Below are positions 17,953 through 26,834 of a stretch of 64,000 bases of DNA, in pieces. How positions within the stretch are numbered: the stretch's first letter is position 1; every line of letters begins with the position of its first letter. Made by a program: the position numbers and the translations under genes. The notes under the pieces are model-generated. The model saw only the letters and a program-made list of their open reading frames with translations. It ran no database searches and was not told the DNA's origin. Source of the stretch: a virus; the IMG/VR virus record IMGVR_UViG_3300031974_004051, positions 1-64,000 of that record. The stretch is one strand, 5' to 3'.

Positions 17953-18450
17953 ATGAAATTACTTGATTTAGTATTGGAGTACTATGATAGTCCTCCTGAT
18001 TATCCAGACCCTGATGGTTGGGGTTATTACAACGAAGAATACGATGACGTTGAAAATGAATTCAATTTAGTTTTTTTAGATTCACAGACAGGTATATTTG
18101 TTACTGAACATAAAACAACTAAGAAGAAATACCTTTCTCATACTGATGCAGTTGAAGACGAATTTTATACGTCAGACAAATATTTCGAATCAGATTATGA
18201 TGAAGATGGTCCTTACACTTATGAAAGGTTTGATAAGGACAATATGGTACTTAGTAATGAGAGTTTGACCATGTATGCAACAATTTCATACATAAATGAG
18301 GATGTCGGAATAGACTTTGATCAGTGGGAGTCGGGTGTTGCACTTATAGAGTTAGGTAATATATTTTTAAGGGATGCGTTCCTACACGATAAACATTTAT
18401 TTAGGAATATATTAAATCAATTTAATAAGTTGAAAATGAAAAATGAATAG
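17953..18450 (+). CDS. Unknown acidic Tyr-rich protein, 165 aa
   Basis: The N-terminal third is strikingly Tyr/Asp/Pro-rich (EYYDSPPDYPDPDGWGYYNE), then a beta-like segment (FNLVFLDSQTGIFVTEHKTT) and a helical end. It lies 1 nt after the preceding stop and 2 nt before the next gene. Function not recognised. Confidence 0.7.
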   Translation: MKLLDLVLEYYDSPPDYPDPDGWGYYNEEYDDVENEFNLVFLDSQTGIFVTEHKTTKKKYLSHTDAVEDEFYTSDKYFESDYDEDGPYTYERFDKDNMVLSNESLTMYATISYINEDVGIDFDQWESGVALIELGNIFLRDAFLHDKHLFRNILNQFNKLKMKNE

Positions 18451-18452
18451 TT

Positions 18453-18770
18453 ATGGGTTTCAATAAAAAATTACCATTCAGAGAAATCTTATCATCAACC
18501 TACAGTGTTAGAACTTTCCCCTCAACCACCAAAGAAGAAGACCTTAAATGGCATTTTGATAATGAAGATAGGGAAATAACCTTTCTTCATAATACAGATT
18601 GGAAATTTCAAATGGACAATGAATTACCTATCGATATACATGAAGGTATGGTAGTTAATATTCCTGAAGGTGAGTATCATAGAATTATTAAAGGTACGGG
18701 TGATCTTAAAGTCAAAGTAAAGAAACTTAATAAAACTCGACTTCTACCCCACACTCAGAAAACAAAATAA
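18453..18770 (+). CDS. Cupin-like protein, 105 aa
   Basis: DLKWHFDNEDREITFLHNTD, then WKFQMDNELPIDIHEGMVVN and IPEGEYHRIIKGTGDLKVKV form the beta strands and the late His of a small cupin barrel. Similar short proteins recur in marine T4-like phages without a known reaction. Last gene of the plus run; its final 44 nt overlap the convergent dCMP deaminase gene. Confidence 0.7.
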   Translation: MGFNKKLPFREILSSTYSVRTFPSTTKEEDLKWHFDNEDREITFLHNTDWKFQMDNELPIDIHEGMVVNIPEGEYHRIIKGTGDLKVKVKKLNKTRLLPHTQKTK

Positions 18771-19167
18771 GAGACCTTTCTTGTTGTTCTAACCACTTAT
18801 CTTTATTCTTAGTGGTACAATTTTGTTTACATACTATTTTCTTAACCCCTGATTGTATTAATCCCCTCGCACAATCCATACAGGGTAATCCTGATGTGAG
18901 ATATACTGTGGATTCTTTTAGTGAAACCCCTATCCTTGCGGCATTGTAGATTGCATTTCTTTCCGCGTGTTCAAACCAAAAATATTTCTCAGGCCTTTCC
19001 TGTCTTTCACTCAATTCGTCGTTTAAACCACGGGGAAATGAGTTATAACCCGTTGTTAATATCTCCTTGTCCTTTCCAACAATTACAGCACCTATCTTCG
19101 TATTATTATCCTTAGATTTCTCTTTTACTTGTTCTGCAATCGTAATAAAATATTCGTTCCATTCCAT
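18727..19167 (-). CDS. dCMP deaminase
   Basis: 146 residues. Zinc-dependent deamination of dCMP to dUMP for thymidylate synthesis. The catalytic HAE motif is in FEHAERNAIYNAA and the zinc cysteines in GLPCMDCARGLI; NSFPRGLNDE is the substrate-loop region of deoxycytidylate deaminases. It complements the dUTPase at 6.2 kb. Convergent with the cupin-like gene. Confidence 0.92.
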   Translation of the reverse strand: MEWNEYFITIAEQVKEKSKDNNTKIGAVIVGKDKEILTTGYNSFPRGLNDELSERQERPEKYFWFEHAERNAIYNAARIGVSLKESTVYLTSGLPCMDCARGLIQSGVKKIVCKQNCTTKNKDKWLEQQERSLILFSECGVEVEFY

Positions 19168-19170
19168 AAT

Positions 19171-19482
19171 TTAACATAATACACATTCTTCATCCGGCAT
19201 GATCCAAAGTAGAAAAATCATAAAGAGTATTGCCAAAATAGTTACTAATACTCTAACTGGTCTTGATTGTTTTTCTTTCCAACCTCTAAGTTTCATTCCC
19301 CACTTATAGGAGAATTCACCAGCCCAATCAAACAATCTACCTACCAAATCAAATGGTGGTACTTTCATAATTGTTGCGAAAAATATAAGAAATCCTTCAA
19401 ATCCATATCCTTCTTGGGACATCATCCAAATAGATAGTACTAAAAAGTACCAACCTATATATTTTTGTAAGTGTTGTTTCAT
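19171..19482 (-). CDS. Small membrane protein, 103 aa
   Basis: Hydrophobic segments at about residues 9-37 (IGWYFLVLSIWMMSQEGYGF, then FEGFLIFFATIM) and 76-94 (PVRVLVTILAILFMIFLLWI) flank an amphipathic basic stretch, so two or three membrane spans. It ends CVLC. It is 3 nt upstream of dCMP deaminase. No holin or spanin signature is clear. Confidence 0.65.
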   Translation of the reverse strand: MKQHLQKYIGWYFLVLSIWMMSQEGYGFEGFLIFFATIMKVPPFDLVGRLFDWAGEFSYKWGMKLRGWKEKQSRPVRVLVTILAILFMIFLLWIMPDEECVLC

Positions 19483-19512
19483 AATATAAAATATACGAAA
19501 AATATGGGTATA

Positions 19513-19541
19513 AAAAAAGGGGATCGAATCGACCCCCTTTC
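19513..19541 (-). terminator. Terminator after the capsid gene
   Basis: AAAGGGG and CCCCTTT arms around an ATCGAATCGA-type loop, with an A run on the plus strand that reads as U run in the minus transcript. Confidence 0.65.
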
Positions 19542-19573
19542 ATCTCTATAAATTAGATAACTTTTAGAATAAA

Positions 19574-21289
19574 TTATCTTAAAGTATCCAAGTTGAATGT
19601 TTGTAAACCTGCAACGTTGATTACACCAAAGTATCTGTTGTTGACCATTTTCTTAGCGTATCTGGTCATGATACCTTTGATTGGTGTAAAGTTGAATGGG
19701 TTGTACATTGTAGGTGTAAGTTGTAACGGTACGTATGGTGCGTAAATGTACCCTGCGTCCAATAACGACTTACCTTTGTGTCCTACTAATACTTTCCCTG
19801 CTGGGAAGTAAGGATCTCTATACACTTGATATCTACCTGCTAAAGTACCAACTTTCTCAATACCCATATTGTACTGATCTTGTTCTGCACCTGCGTTAGA
19901 TACGTGGAAGTACTCTAAGTCATCGAATACTGCAGAAACTTCTGAAGAAACAACGATCCAGTTAGCACCACCTCTAAGTGTAGTTTTATGGATTTGAGCC
20001 GATAATTGGTTAATCTTAGTGATTAACGTTTGGTTCCAATCCTTTTGAGTGTAACCTTGTAAAGTAGCACCTGAAGTTCCACCATACTTCCACTCATTGT
20101 AGTCCCACTTCAAGTTCCAAGCTGCACCTTTTCTTAAGTCTCTTAAGATCTCTCTATCAACCTCAGCCGCGATTTGCTCAGATAACAATGCTGTTAACTC
20201 AGCTTCTGCGTCGATGTTGTGGAAAGCAGATACGTCTTGTGCCAATTCAGGAGACCAGCTAGCTCTTAATTTTCTTTCAGTTACAGAAACAGTTACTGAC
20301 TCTAAGTCGAAAGAAACCTCACCGATCTCATCTTCGAATTCAAGTGAACTATATTGTCTGTATTTAAGAGCGAAGTCACTTGCAGGAATGTCAGCAGCTG
20401 CTGTTAAACCTGAGTAACCTGCTGATGCAGAATAAGACTCTAAGTCTACGTTTAAGAAGATAGTACCTTCTTCGTCACAGATGTCAGGGAATTTACCTGT
20501 AACACCTGTTCCTTTACCGCCGTACTCAACGATACCTTTTCCGTATTTCTGAGTTACTACGTTGAATGGTTTAGAAGAACCACCATAAATTACTTCTAAT
20601 GAAGCTAAGAATTCTTCAGTATCCATTTCGTTACCGTTAGGTCCCGCAATTTTACCTTGTCCAGCTTTTGTGAAACCAGAGAATGCAAGAATTACACTTG
20701 ATGCAGTAGCACCTGATGCAACAGCTGTAGCAACACCTGTAGCAACACCGTCAGCGAAAGTAACAGCTTCATGTGAAGTGATACCTGTGATTTCAGTAAA
20801 GTTCCCTTTTGAATAGTCGAAAAGACCTTCAGAAGCGTCATCACCTTCTTCATAGAATCTATCATATAAGTTTCTACCTCCGTAACCTTTGTCAGATGCG
20901 TCAGCGTTACCTGGCATTCCAAATGGTTCGTTATGACTGTTGTTTGCGTTTCTATCTTGGATGTTTGGTACAAAATAGAATAATTTACCGATTGGTAAGT
21001 TCATTGCTTGTACAGACACAATGTCGTTCGCTAACAATTTAGAGAATACTCTTCTAATGATTGGGAATACTACAGTCTCGAAAGATCCAGATGCATCTGA
21101 AACTGCAGCTTCGTTAATCAAATATGAAGCTTGGTTCTCATATAATTGGGCGATATTGTCTTTTTGGTGACCATCAAGTCCATCTAAGAACCCTAAGTCA
21201 TCCCACTTTTTGATGGTATCTTCTTTGATAACTCTTAGGTGTTTTAACCCGATGTTACCAACCATACCACTTTCTAATAATGCTCCCAT
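19574..21289 (-). CDS. 23: Major capsid protein, T4 gp23-like
   Basis: 571 residues against 521 for T4 gp23. The N-terminus (LLESGMVGNIGLKHLRVIKE, ... YLINEAAVSDASGSFETVVF) and VFPIIRRVFSKLLANDIVSV, QAMNLPIGKLFYF match the gp23 family; the later SWSPELAQDVSAFHNIDAEA and LTPTMYNPFNFTPIKGIMTR are family hallmarks. It forms the head hexamers. gp21 is expected to remove an N-terminal peptide of about 60 residues, by analogy with T4. It lies directly downstream of scaffold and protease in the T4 order. Confidence 0.96.
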   Translation of the reverse strand: MGALLESGMVGNIGLKHLRVIKEDTIKKWDDLGFLDGLDGHQKDNIAQLYENQASYLINEAAVSDASGSFETVVFPIIRRVFSKLLANDIVSVQAMNLPIGKLFYFVPNIQDRNANNSHNEPFGMPGNADASDKGYGGRNLYDRFYEEGDDASEGLFDYSKGNFTEITGITSHEAVTFADGVATGVATAVASGATASSVILAFSGFTKAGQGKIAGPNGNEMDTEEFLASLEVIYGGSSKPFNVVTQKYGKGIVEYGGKGTGVTGKFPDICDEEGTIFLNVDLESYSASAGYSGLTAAADIPASDFALKYRQYSSLEFEDEIGEVSFDLESVTVSVTERKLRASWSPELAQDVSAFHNIDAEAELTALLSEQIAAEVDREILRDLRKGAAWNLKWDYNEWKYGGTSGATLQGYTQKDWNQTLITKINQLSAQIHKTTLRGGANWIVVSSEVSAVFDDLEYFHVSNAGAEQDQYNMGIEKVGTLAGRYQVYRDPYFPAGKVLVGHKGKSLLDAGYIYAPYVPLQLTPTMYNPFNFTPIKGIMTRYAKKMVNNRYFGVINVAGLQTFNLDTLR

Positions 21290-21319
21290 TTTAATTTGAG
21301 TTTTTTTGTGTTTATTTTA

Positions 21320-22678
21320 TTATTTTAATTTTGACATCAAATCCTTCATTCTCTTGAATTGAGGACTTTCATACGCTTTTGTTTCTGAAAGTACTTCTTG
21401 AGATGAAGATGTTGTCGGGGTTGATGCGATCTTATCAACGACCGCTTCAGTAACATTTTTCTTAGAATCTAATTCACTCGCCATTGTTTTATAGGTTGAT
21501 TTAGATTCAGTTAAAGAAGTGACTGAGTCAAATCTTTTCAAAATGTTTAATTTCTCTTGACGAGTTGTTGAGTGTTCAGTGAACAATCTCGTAGCGTATG
21601 CTAAATTTGCATTGAATACAGCAACTTCATTAAGTTTGTCTTTAAATAACACCAACGCTTTCTTGTACTCTGCGTTTTGTTTCTTTAAAGTTTCAACTTC
21701 TTCGTTGATTGCACCCGCTTTGTATTTAGTCTTAGACTTAATACCAGCTCTGTTAGCTCCACCTTTGTCACCATGGACATTAGATTTTGTTCTAGCCGCT
21801 TCGTCAACCTCTTCCTCATGAGACTCTTCCTCTTCAGAGACTTCTTCTTCAGATACCTCTTCTTCGGAAACTTCTTCGGATACCTCTTCTTCAGAAACTT
21901 CTTCTTCTGAGACCTCTTCTTCTGAGACCTCTTCTTCAGATACTTCTTCTTCTGAGACTTCCTCCTCGGAAACTTCTTCTTCAGATACGTCGTCTAATTC
22001 GATTTCATATACAGTTTCATCACCTTCAGAAACTTCTTCTTCCATATCTTCTTCAGATACTTCTTCGTTAGTTTCTTCAGACACTTCTTCGTCGTAGCCA
22101 CCTTCGTGAGCTTCTTCGTCATGTCCTTCAGCGACTTCACCTTCTTCGTCATCTAATTTGATGATGTATTCGTCGTCTCCATCTTCGAGTTCAACGTTAT
22201 CACCGTCTCTCTTCACAACAATTCCGTCTTCTGGTTTCATTGATTTGAATACCTTAAGAACTTCGTCGTCAGATGCGTCGGTCATATCAAGGACATCCTC
22301 ATCATCCTCCATATCGTCTGCAGCTGGTAATTCTAAATCGTCTTCACCATCTATTGATAGTTCATCAGATTCTTCTTCACCACCTTCATCTTCTAAATCA
22401 GGATCTTCGTCGTCCGCTGGCTCGTCGTTTATCGAAGCTTCGTCATCATTTCCTTCCTCGTCATCAATTCCTTGTTCCGAGATTGGCATATCTTTTTCGT
22501 CTTCTGTAATAGGAGTTTCGTTACCCTCAACTACCTCTTCTTCCACTGTTTCTTTAAGCACTTCGTTTAGTTCTTCCTTCATAGTTGAAGCAAGTATACC
22601 TTTTGCGTTTGCTTTTACTGCCTCTTCAAGATCTTGTACTTGAAGCAATGCTTGTTCTAAAATGGATTTTTTGCTCAT
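21320..22678 (-). CDS. 22: Prohead core scaffold, T4 gp22-like, highly acidic
   Basis: 452 residues against about 270 in T4. The first 40 residues and the last 130 residues (coiled coil KKQNAEYKKALVLFKDKLNE, end RMKDLMSKLK) look like a gp22 core protein; between them lie about 250 residues dominated by Glu and Asp, with about ten tandem VSEEE units. The core scaffold directs gp23 assembly and is destroyed by gp21 in T4. Identity rests on position between gp21 and gp23 and on composition. Confidence 0.8.
   Translation of the reverse strand: MSKKSILEQALLQVQDLEEAVKANAKGILASTMKEELNEVLKETVEEEVVEGNETPITEDEKDMPISEQGIDDEEGNDDEASINDEPADDEDPDLEDEGGEEESDELSIDGEDDLELPAADDMEDDEDVLDMTDASDDEVLKVFKSMKPEDGIVVKRDGDNVELEDGDDEYIIKLDDEEGEVAEGHDEEAHEGGYDEEVSEETNEEVSEEDMEEEVSEGDETVYEIELDDVSEEEVSEEEVSEEEVSEEEVSEEEVSEEEVSEEEVSEEVSEEEVSEEEVSEEEESHEEEVDEAARTKSNVHGDKGGANRAGIKSKTKYKAGAINEEVETLKKQNAEYKKALVLFKDKLNEVAVFNANLAYATRLFTEHSTTRQEKLNILKRFDSVTSLTESKSTYKTMASELDSKKNVTEAVVDKIASTPTTSSSQEVLSETKAYESPQFKRMKDLMSKLK
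21825..21995. repeat. 15-bp tandem repeat encoding VSEEE units
   Basis: Successive 15-nt units with silent variation (GAA/GAG, TCT/TCC) encode VSEEE; one unit is shortened to VSEE. Variation at wobble positions suggests selection on the peptide. Confidence 0.75.
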
Positions 22679-22698
22679 TTTTTTATTTTAAGTTTATT

Positions 22699-22706
22699 AA
22701 TAAATA
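22699..22706 (-). promoter_or_regulatory. TATTTATT box before the scaffold gene
   Basis: On the coding (minus) strand TATTTATT lies 20 nt before the ATG at 22678. Confidence 0.3.
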
Positions 22707-22760
22707 TCTAATATTTTAGAAAAAATAACTTTTATGATATTCTAATCACAGAAAAATTAA

Positions 22761-23444
22761 TTATCGAGATAAAAAACTATCCAACTTACCCATTAGTCTT
22801 GACATTCTTTCGTCGACTATTGGTTTTTCCTCGATTGATTCTTCATATTTTTCTCTGTCAGATGGGTCTTGGAATACATATGCACCAGGTGTCGATGGTG
22901 ATGATACTAAATCAAAACACACCAATTCGAAGTCTTCCTGTACGATATTCTGACCCTTTTCTGATTTTAGTGATCCCACTCCTCTTGAAGAAATACCTAA
23001 TGTTACCCCATTCATGAGTAACATGGCGGCTTGATCACCTTTTGTACTTACAATACCTGATTTTTTCCAACCCGGAGAAAGGAGTAATTTTATTTTCCCC
23101 ATTAAAATTTTACCGTCCCACCATGTTTCTTCGATTGTATGAGAAACTCTATCTAAATCAATTAAGGATGATGATGGGTGATTGAGTTCATTTAGTGCAG
23201 AACCCTTACCTATAATATTTTGGTATTTATCTACTTCCCTCTTTAAAACTTTCTCAGGGTAGATTCTACCATTTTTATTTGGAGTGTCGAATTTTTGTAA
23301 AACAGCGTAAAGAACAATGTCTTCAGAAAAGTCAATACCTTTCATTTCTGATATAATGGATTTGTTTTCTTCAGGAGAAATAAATCCCGCATCATACTCT
23401 ATGAGTATACCTTTACCCGTTTCTTTAGGACCTAATACTTTCAT
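22761..23444 (-). CDS. 21: Prohead core protease, T4 gp21-like
   Basis: 227 residues, close to T4 gp21 (212). A serine protease of the herpesvirus-assemblin type: catalytic His in LNELNHPSSSLIDL and catalytic Ser in GVTLGISSRGVGSL; DTPNKNGRIYPEKVL is the typical early motif. It cleaves scaffold and capsid proteins during head maturation. The C-terminus (RMSRLMGKLDSFLS) resembles the end of the scaffold protein, as expected for packaging into the core. Confidence 0.93.
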   Translation of the reverse strand: MKVLGPKETGKGILIEYDAGFISPEENKSIISEMKGIDFSEDIVLYAVLQKFDTPNKNGRIYPEKVLKREVDKYQNIIGKGSALNELNHPSSSLIDLDRVSHTIEETWWDGKILMGKIKLLLSPGWKKSGIVSTKGDQAAMLLMNGVTLGISSRGVGSLKSEKGQNIVQEDFELVCFDLVSSPSTPGAYVFQDPSDREKYEESIEEKPIVDERMSRLMGKLDSFLSR

Positions 23445-23463
23445 GTACCTATAGTTTTATTAC

Positions 23464-23471
23464 TATAAATA
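23464..23471 (-). promoter_or_regulatory. TATTTATA box before the gp21 gene
   Basis: Coding-strand TATTTATA 19 nt upstream of ATG 23444, in the short gap after the preceding gene. Confidence 0.35.
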
Positions 23472-23485
23472 CATCGTAATCTAAG

Positions 23486-23911
23486 TTATTTTTTCTTTTT
23501 GTTGAAATTAAACAACATTTCATCATTTAAACACGTGTCAATTATTTCTTTTAAAAGAATATCCATGTGTCTTTTTAGTTCCTTATCTCTAATGTTAATT
23601 TGTTTTAAGGTATATAAAGTTATCTCTATATTCATAAAAGATCTCTTTTCCTTAGTGATTCCCTTAGTTCTGACATCTAAGTCCACAATAGACTCAGGTC
23701 TAAACAAATCATACCCCAACGTAAAAATTAATTTTTTGATTTTATTTCTTGCAGTTCTGACGATTCTCTCATAATCGTCACAAGATTCATGTGGTTCCAA
23801 CCACGAGTTTAGAGAAAGATATATTGTTTTTAATTCTTTATGATTTATAGTACCATATCCAATTTTAACATCTTTGTAAATTCCTAATGGAATAAAACGA
23901 CCTAATTTCAT
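23486..23911 (-). CDS. Unknown basic protein in the head module, 141 aa
   Basis: Opens MKLGRFIPLGIYKDVKIGYG, then LKTIYLSLNSWLEP, followed by helical basic sequence ending FNFNKKKK. It lies between gp20-side genes and gp21, where head-completion or core proteins are common, but no family was recognised. Confidence 0.7.
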   Translation of the reverse strand: MKLGRFIPLGIYKDVKIGYGTINHKELKTIYLSLNSWLEPHESCDDYERIVRTARNKIKKLIFTLGYDLFRPESIVDLDVRTKGITKEKRSFMNIEITLYTLKQINIRDKELKRHMDILLKEIIDTCLNDEMLFNFNKKKK

Positions 23912-23966
23912 TTATATTTAACATATCACTACATTTATGGTGTATACTAAAATATAAACAAAAATA

Positions 23967-23995
23967 TTTACAAAGACAAATTTTTCTAGTATATT
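23967..23995 (+). promoter_or_regulatory. Promoter for the bS21 gene, TTTACA-N17-TATATT
   Basis: TTTACA at 23967-23972 and TATATT at 23990-23995 separated by 17 nt; ATG follows 19 nt later. It lets this plus-strand gene be expressed independently of the surrounding minus-strand head operon. Confidence 0.6.
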
Positions 23996-24014
23996 TATTG
24001 ATATTAAGAAAAAT

Positions 24015-24206
24015 ATGTTAATAGTAAAAGTAGATAAGGGTGGTGTTGAAAAAGCGATAAAAAAATTACGTTCTAAAGTAAGGAACACCAAACAAATAAA
24101 ACAGTTAAGGGAACGACAGGAATTTACTAAACCCTCAGTCAAGAAAAGATTAAAGAAACAAAAGGCTATTTACATTCAAAAACTAAGGGATTTAGAAGAC
24201 AAATAA
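24015..24206 (+). CDS. rpsU: Phage-encoded 30S ribosomal protein bS21
   Basis: 63 residues, the normal bS21 length. MLIVKVDKGGVEKAIKKLRS, then KVRNTKQIKQLRERQEFTKP and SVKKRLKKQKA follow the bS21 pattern (V..G..E.A...LK.K, L..L..R....KPS.KR..K). bS21 sits at the 30S platform near the anti-Shine-Dalgarno end of 16S rRNA. The gene has its own promoter and terminator, no Shine-Dalgarno in the leader, and runs against the flanking head genes. Phage bS21 genes are known from aquatic phages; this one looks Bacteroidota-like. Confidence 0.9.
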   Translation: MLIVKVDKGGVEKAIKKLRSKVRNTKQIKQLRERQEFTKPSVKKRLKKQKAIYIQKLRDLEDK

Positions 24207-24234
24207 AAAAAGGTGTCGATTGACACCTTTTTTG
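24207..24234. terminator. Bidirectional terminator between bS21 and the head gene
   Basis: AAAGGTGTC / GACACCTTT stem with GATT loop, flanked by A6 on one side and T6 on the other, so usable from both converging transcripts. Confidence 0.85.
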
Positions 24235-24966
24235 TTATGATAAACCTTCTAATAAATCTCCTATCCTATATAAATTATATTTGGTTGACTCCATTTCATG
24301 AACCTCTTGTTTGACCTGTTTGGCCTTTTGTTCAAATGAAGGGTCTTCTTTAATTAACTCTTCTAATTTTGTGTCAATTGACTCTCTAATTTCTTGGATC
24401 TTTTCCTCTACTTCAGATTGTTTCATTGTTGTAATTGACTTGAACTTAGATTTATCTTCTTCAGATAATGTTTTATCAAAACTAACATTAAAATTATTAA
24501 CTAATACAGAGTTTAATAAATTCTCATTTACACCTTCTTTTACCTCAAGTGTGTCTTTTGTCTTTGATGTAGTTAAATGTTCCACCAATTCTTTTTTAGC
24601 TACAACTTTAGATGAAATATTACCTAGTTTATCAGGACATGATAAAACATCTAATGACTCATATAATGAGTTTTCATTTGAAGTAATATTTTCCAAGGAT
24701 TCGTGTAGTGATTTTAATTCAGTACTAACCTCCTCGTGTTTACCTCTCAAAACTTTAGATAACTCTTCCACATATAATTGTGCGGTTTCCTTATCATCAA
24801 ACGTCATTGTTTCGATATCCTCATAAAGTGAATACATTTCTTTTAAAGTTTCACTTTTCATAATTGGTTTGAAAAATTTATTCAAATTACCTTTAAATGA
24901 TTCTTTACCATAAGACTCACTTAAAACTGTTAATATTCTATTTTTAATGTTTCCGAATGTTGCCAT
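24235..24966 (-). CDS. Unknown coiled-coil protein next to portal, 243 aa
   Basis: Helical and charged throughout (LSKVLRGKHEEVSTELKSLH, QSEVEEKIQEIRESIDTKLE). It starts 2 nt after the portal gene stop. Its place between gp20 and gp21 suggests a head-assembly or core protein, by position only. Confidence 0.75.
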   Translation of the reverse strand: MATFGNIKNRILTVLSESYGKESFKGNLNKFFKPIMKSETLKEMYSLYEDIETMTFDDKETAQLYVEELSKVLRGKHEEVSTELKSLHESLENITSNENSLYESLDVLSCPDKLGNISSKVVAKKELVEHLTTSKTKDTLEVKEGVNENLLNSVLVNNFNVSFDKTLSEEDKSKFKSITTMKQSEVEEKIQEIRESIDTKLEELIKEDPSFEQKAKQVKQEVHEMESTKYNLYRIGDLLEGLS

Positions 24967-24968
24967 AG

Positions 24969-26783
24969 TTACTCTTGTATAATGTCTTTGAGTTTATTTT
25001 CTATTTCATAAATATTCTGTTGTGCCTTATCGACATCAAAAAGATCATCAAATTCTTTAGTGTCATCACCCAACATACCTAATATTTTACTTTTTTTCGT
25101 TTCACTTAGAGGTTCATCACCGGCAGAATCAGGTGGTGGTGGTGCGGAACCTCCGCCTGAACCAAGGTCCATTCCACCCATGTCACCTCCCTCAGCAGGT
25201 GCCATACTATCTTCCATCGCTTGTCTTTCTTCTTCAGGAATTCCATACTTCTTATCAACCTCATCAAACACACCCGTTCTCTTAATGATGTTTTGCGTAA
25301 TACCTAATTCGGCACCAAGAGCTCTTTCAAGTCTTTGTTGTTGTAAATCAAGAATTACATCATTATCACTCATACCAAGAATATTCTTTTTAGCCCACGT
25401 ATGTGACACAGGTTGAATACCAATCTGTGATTGGTCTGAAGTTGCATCTTTGTAAAGTGTAATTTTTTCTTTCCACTGTTCAATCTTTAATAAATCCGAT
25501 TGTGCGGATGGGTTCGTTAGTGATAGAGTAAAATTGTTTAATTCATCTTCTAACCCTAAAAGATACAGGTGAACTAATGCAATTTTATTTAATTCCTGTA
25601 TTAAAGATTTTTGAACTCTATTGATGGTTCTAGCAAAACGGATATCCATTAATGCCAAACTTTTACCTTCACCTACAATTTCTTCAAAACCTAAAAACGC
25701 CTTTGGTATTCTTAGAGCTGCGAGTAGTTTCTTCTGTATATATTCAATATCCGCAATTTCACCCAAGTTCTGTGCACCAGGTAATGTCTCGATAGGTGAT
25801 GACTGAGATGGATCTCTTACAGGTATGAAATAATCTTGGTCAACTGCCATCTGATTATATCTCATATCCACTTGACCATTTCTTTGATCAACTATTTGAT
25901 CTCTTTTAAACTTGTTGGCAACACGTTGTACATATGCTTCAATATCTTTATCATCCATGTTACCCACGAATACCTTGAATACTCTTCTTTCAGGTGCTCT
26001 TGAAGTTCTATAGATTAACATCGCATCTTCAGCAAGTAATAGTTGTTTCCAAATACGTCTAACCTTATCTAACATAGATGTTCCATAAGGTAGTTTTCTA
26101 TCATCCCCCAGTAATCTAAAATGTGCGACTTCCCATGCTTGGAATTCCATATCCTTATTTTTCCAAGTAAATCTAAGTTCTCTACTTGGTAACTTTTCAT
26201 TTCTTTCTGCCTTATGAACTTGTGATGCCGCACCTTCGTGTCTTTCGATTTCTATGTTTGGTAATTGTTGACAACCAATAACCCCTTTTGATGGATCTAT
26301 TTTTAAATAAACGAAGTTGTCACCATACTTAGCGGTACCTCTACACCACATTTGTAGGTTTGTGTTGATATCAAGAATATCATAGAACAGACTTTCTAAT
26401 ATATTTTTAACTCTTTTTGATTCCGAATAGATTGTTAGTATCTGACCTTTTTCGGATAATGTTGTTGACTCTTCTGAATAGATATCTAAAGCGGCGGATA
26501 TCTCAGGTGTAAATTCCATGGACTCATAATCGTAGTATGCCGCTAACCTATTTGGCTCATAATAAACTGATTGGTTATAGAGTGACTGGTCAAGTTTTGC
26601 CCATTTATCGGCAATATATTGACTCTGTTGCTGTTGCAACATCTCTCTTTCATAATCTTCCCTACTATCAGTCTTAAGTAACTGATCCCTATCAAATTTA
26701 TATTGGGGTGGTGTTGGTCTTTCCGCTTGAAAACCAAAAACCTTAGTCAACCTTTGATATACTGTTAAATTTTGCTTCGCCAT
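24969..26783 (-). CDS. 20: Portal protein, T4 gp20-like
   Basis: 604 residues (T4 gp20 is 524). Forms the dodecameric DNA channel at the head vertex. Family-typical segments include YESMEFTPEISAALDIYSEE, FYDILDINTNLQMWCRGTAK, KYGDNFVYLKI, LPYGTSMLDKVRRIWKQLLL and AEDAMLIYRTSRAPERRVFK. The C-terminus adds a Gly/Pro-rich linker (GGDMGGMDLGSGGGSAPPPP) and an acidic end. It follows terminase directly, with no tail sheath or tube genes between. Confidence 0.95.
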   Translation of the reverse strand: MAKQNLTVYQRLTKVFGFQAERPTPPQYKFDRDQLLKTDSREDYEREMLQQQQSQYIADKWAKLDQSLYNQSVYYEPNRLAAYYDYESMEFTPEISAALDIYSEESTTLSEKGQILTIYSESKRVKNILESLFYDILDINTNLQMWCRGTAKYGDNFVYLKIDPSKGVIGCQQLPNIEIERHEGAASQVHKAERNEKLPSRELRFTWKNKDMEFQAWEVAHFRLLGDDRKLPYGTSMLDKVRRIWKQLLLAEDAMLIYRTSRAPERRVFKVFVGNMDDKDIEAYVQRVANKFKRDQIVDQRNGQVDMRYNQMAVDQDYFIPVRDPSQSSPIETLPGAQNLGEIADIEYIQKKLLAALRIPKAFLGFEEIVGEGKSLALMDIRFARTINRVQKSLIQELNKIALVHLYLLGLEDELNNFTLSLTNPSAQSDLLKIEQWKEKITLYKDATSDQSQIGIQPVSHTWAKKNILGMSDNDVILDLQQQRLERALGAELGITQNIIKRTGVFDEVDKKYGIPEEERQAMEDSMAPAEGGDMGGMDLGSGGGSAPPPPDSAGDEPLSETKKSKILGMLGDDTKEFDDLFDVDKAQQNIYEIENKLKDIIQE

Positions 26784-26786
26784 ATT

Positions 26787-26794
26787 AATAAATA
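26787..26794 (-). promoter_or_regulatory. TATTTATT box, 3 nt before the portal ATG
   Basis: Coding strand TATTTATT, then AAT, then ATG (26783). Confidence 0.4.
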
Positions 26795-26834
26795 TTACTC
26801 TTTATAATATAAGAAATTTTTTTGACATTTTAAA

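Noticed and set aside
22158-22643. Ser-rich plus-strand ORF opposite the scaffold gene
   Set aside because: It is the reverse reading of the GAA/GAT-rich acidic coding sequence of gp22.
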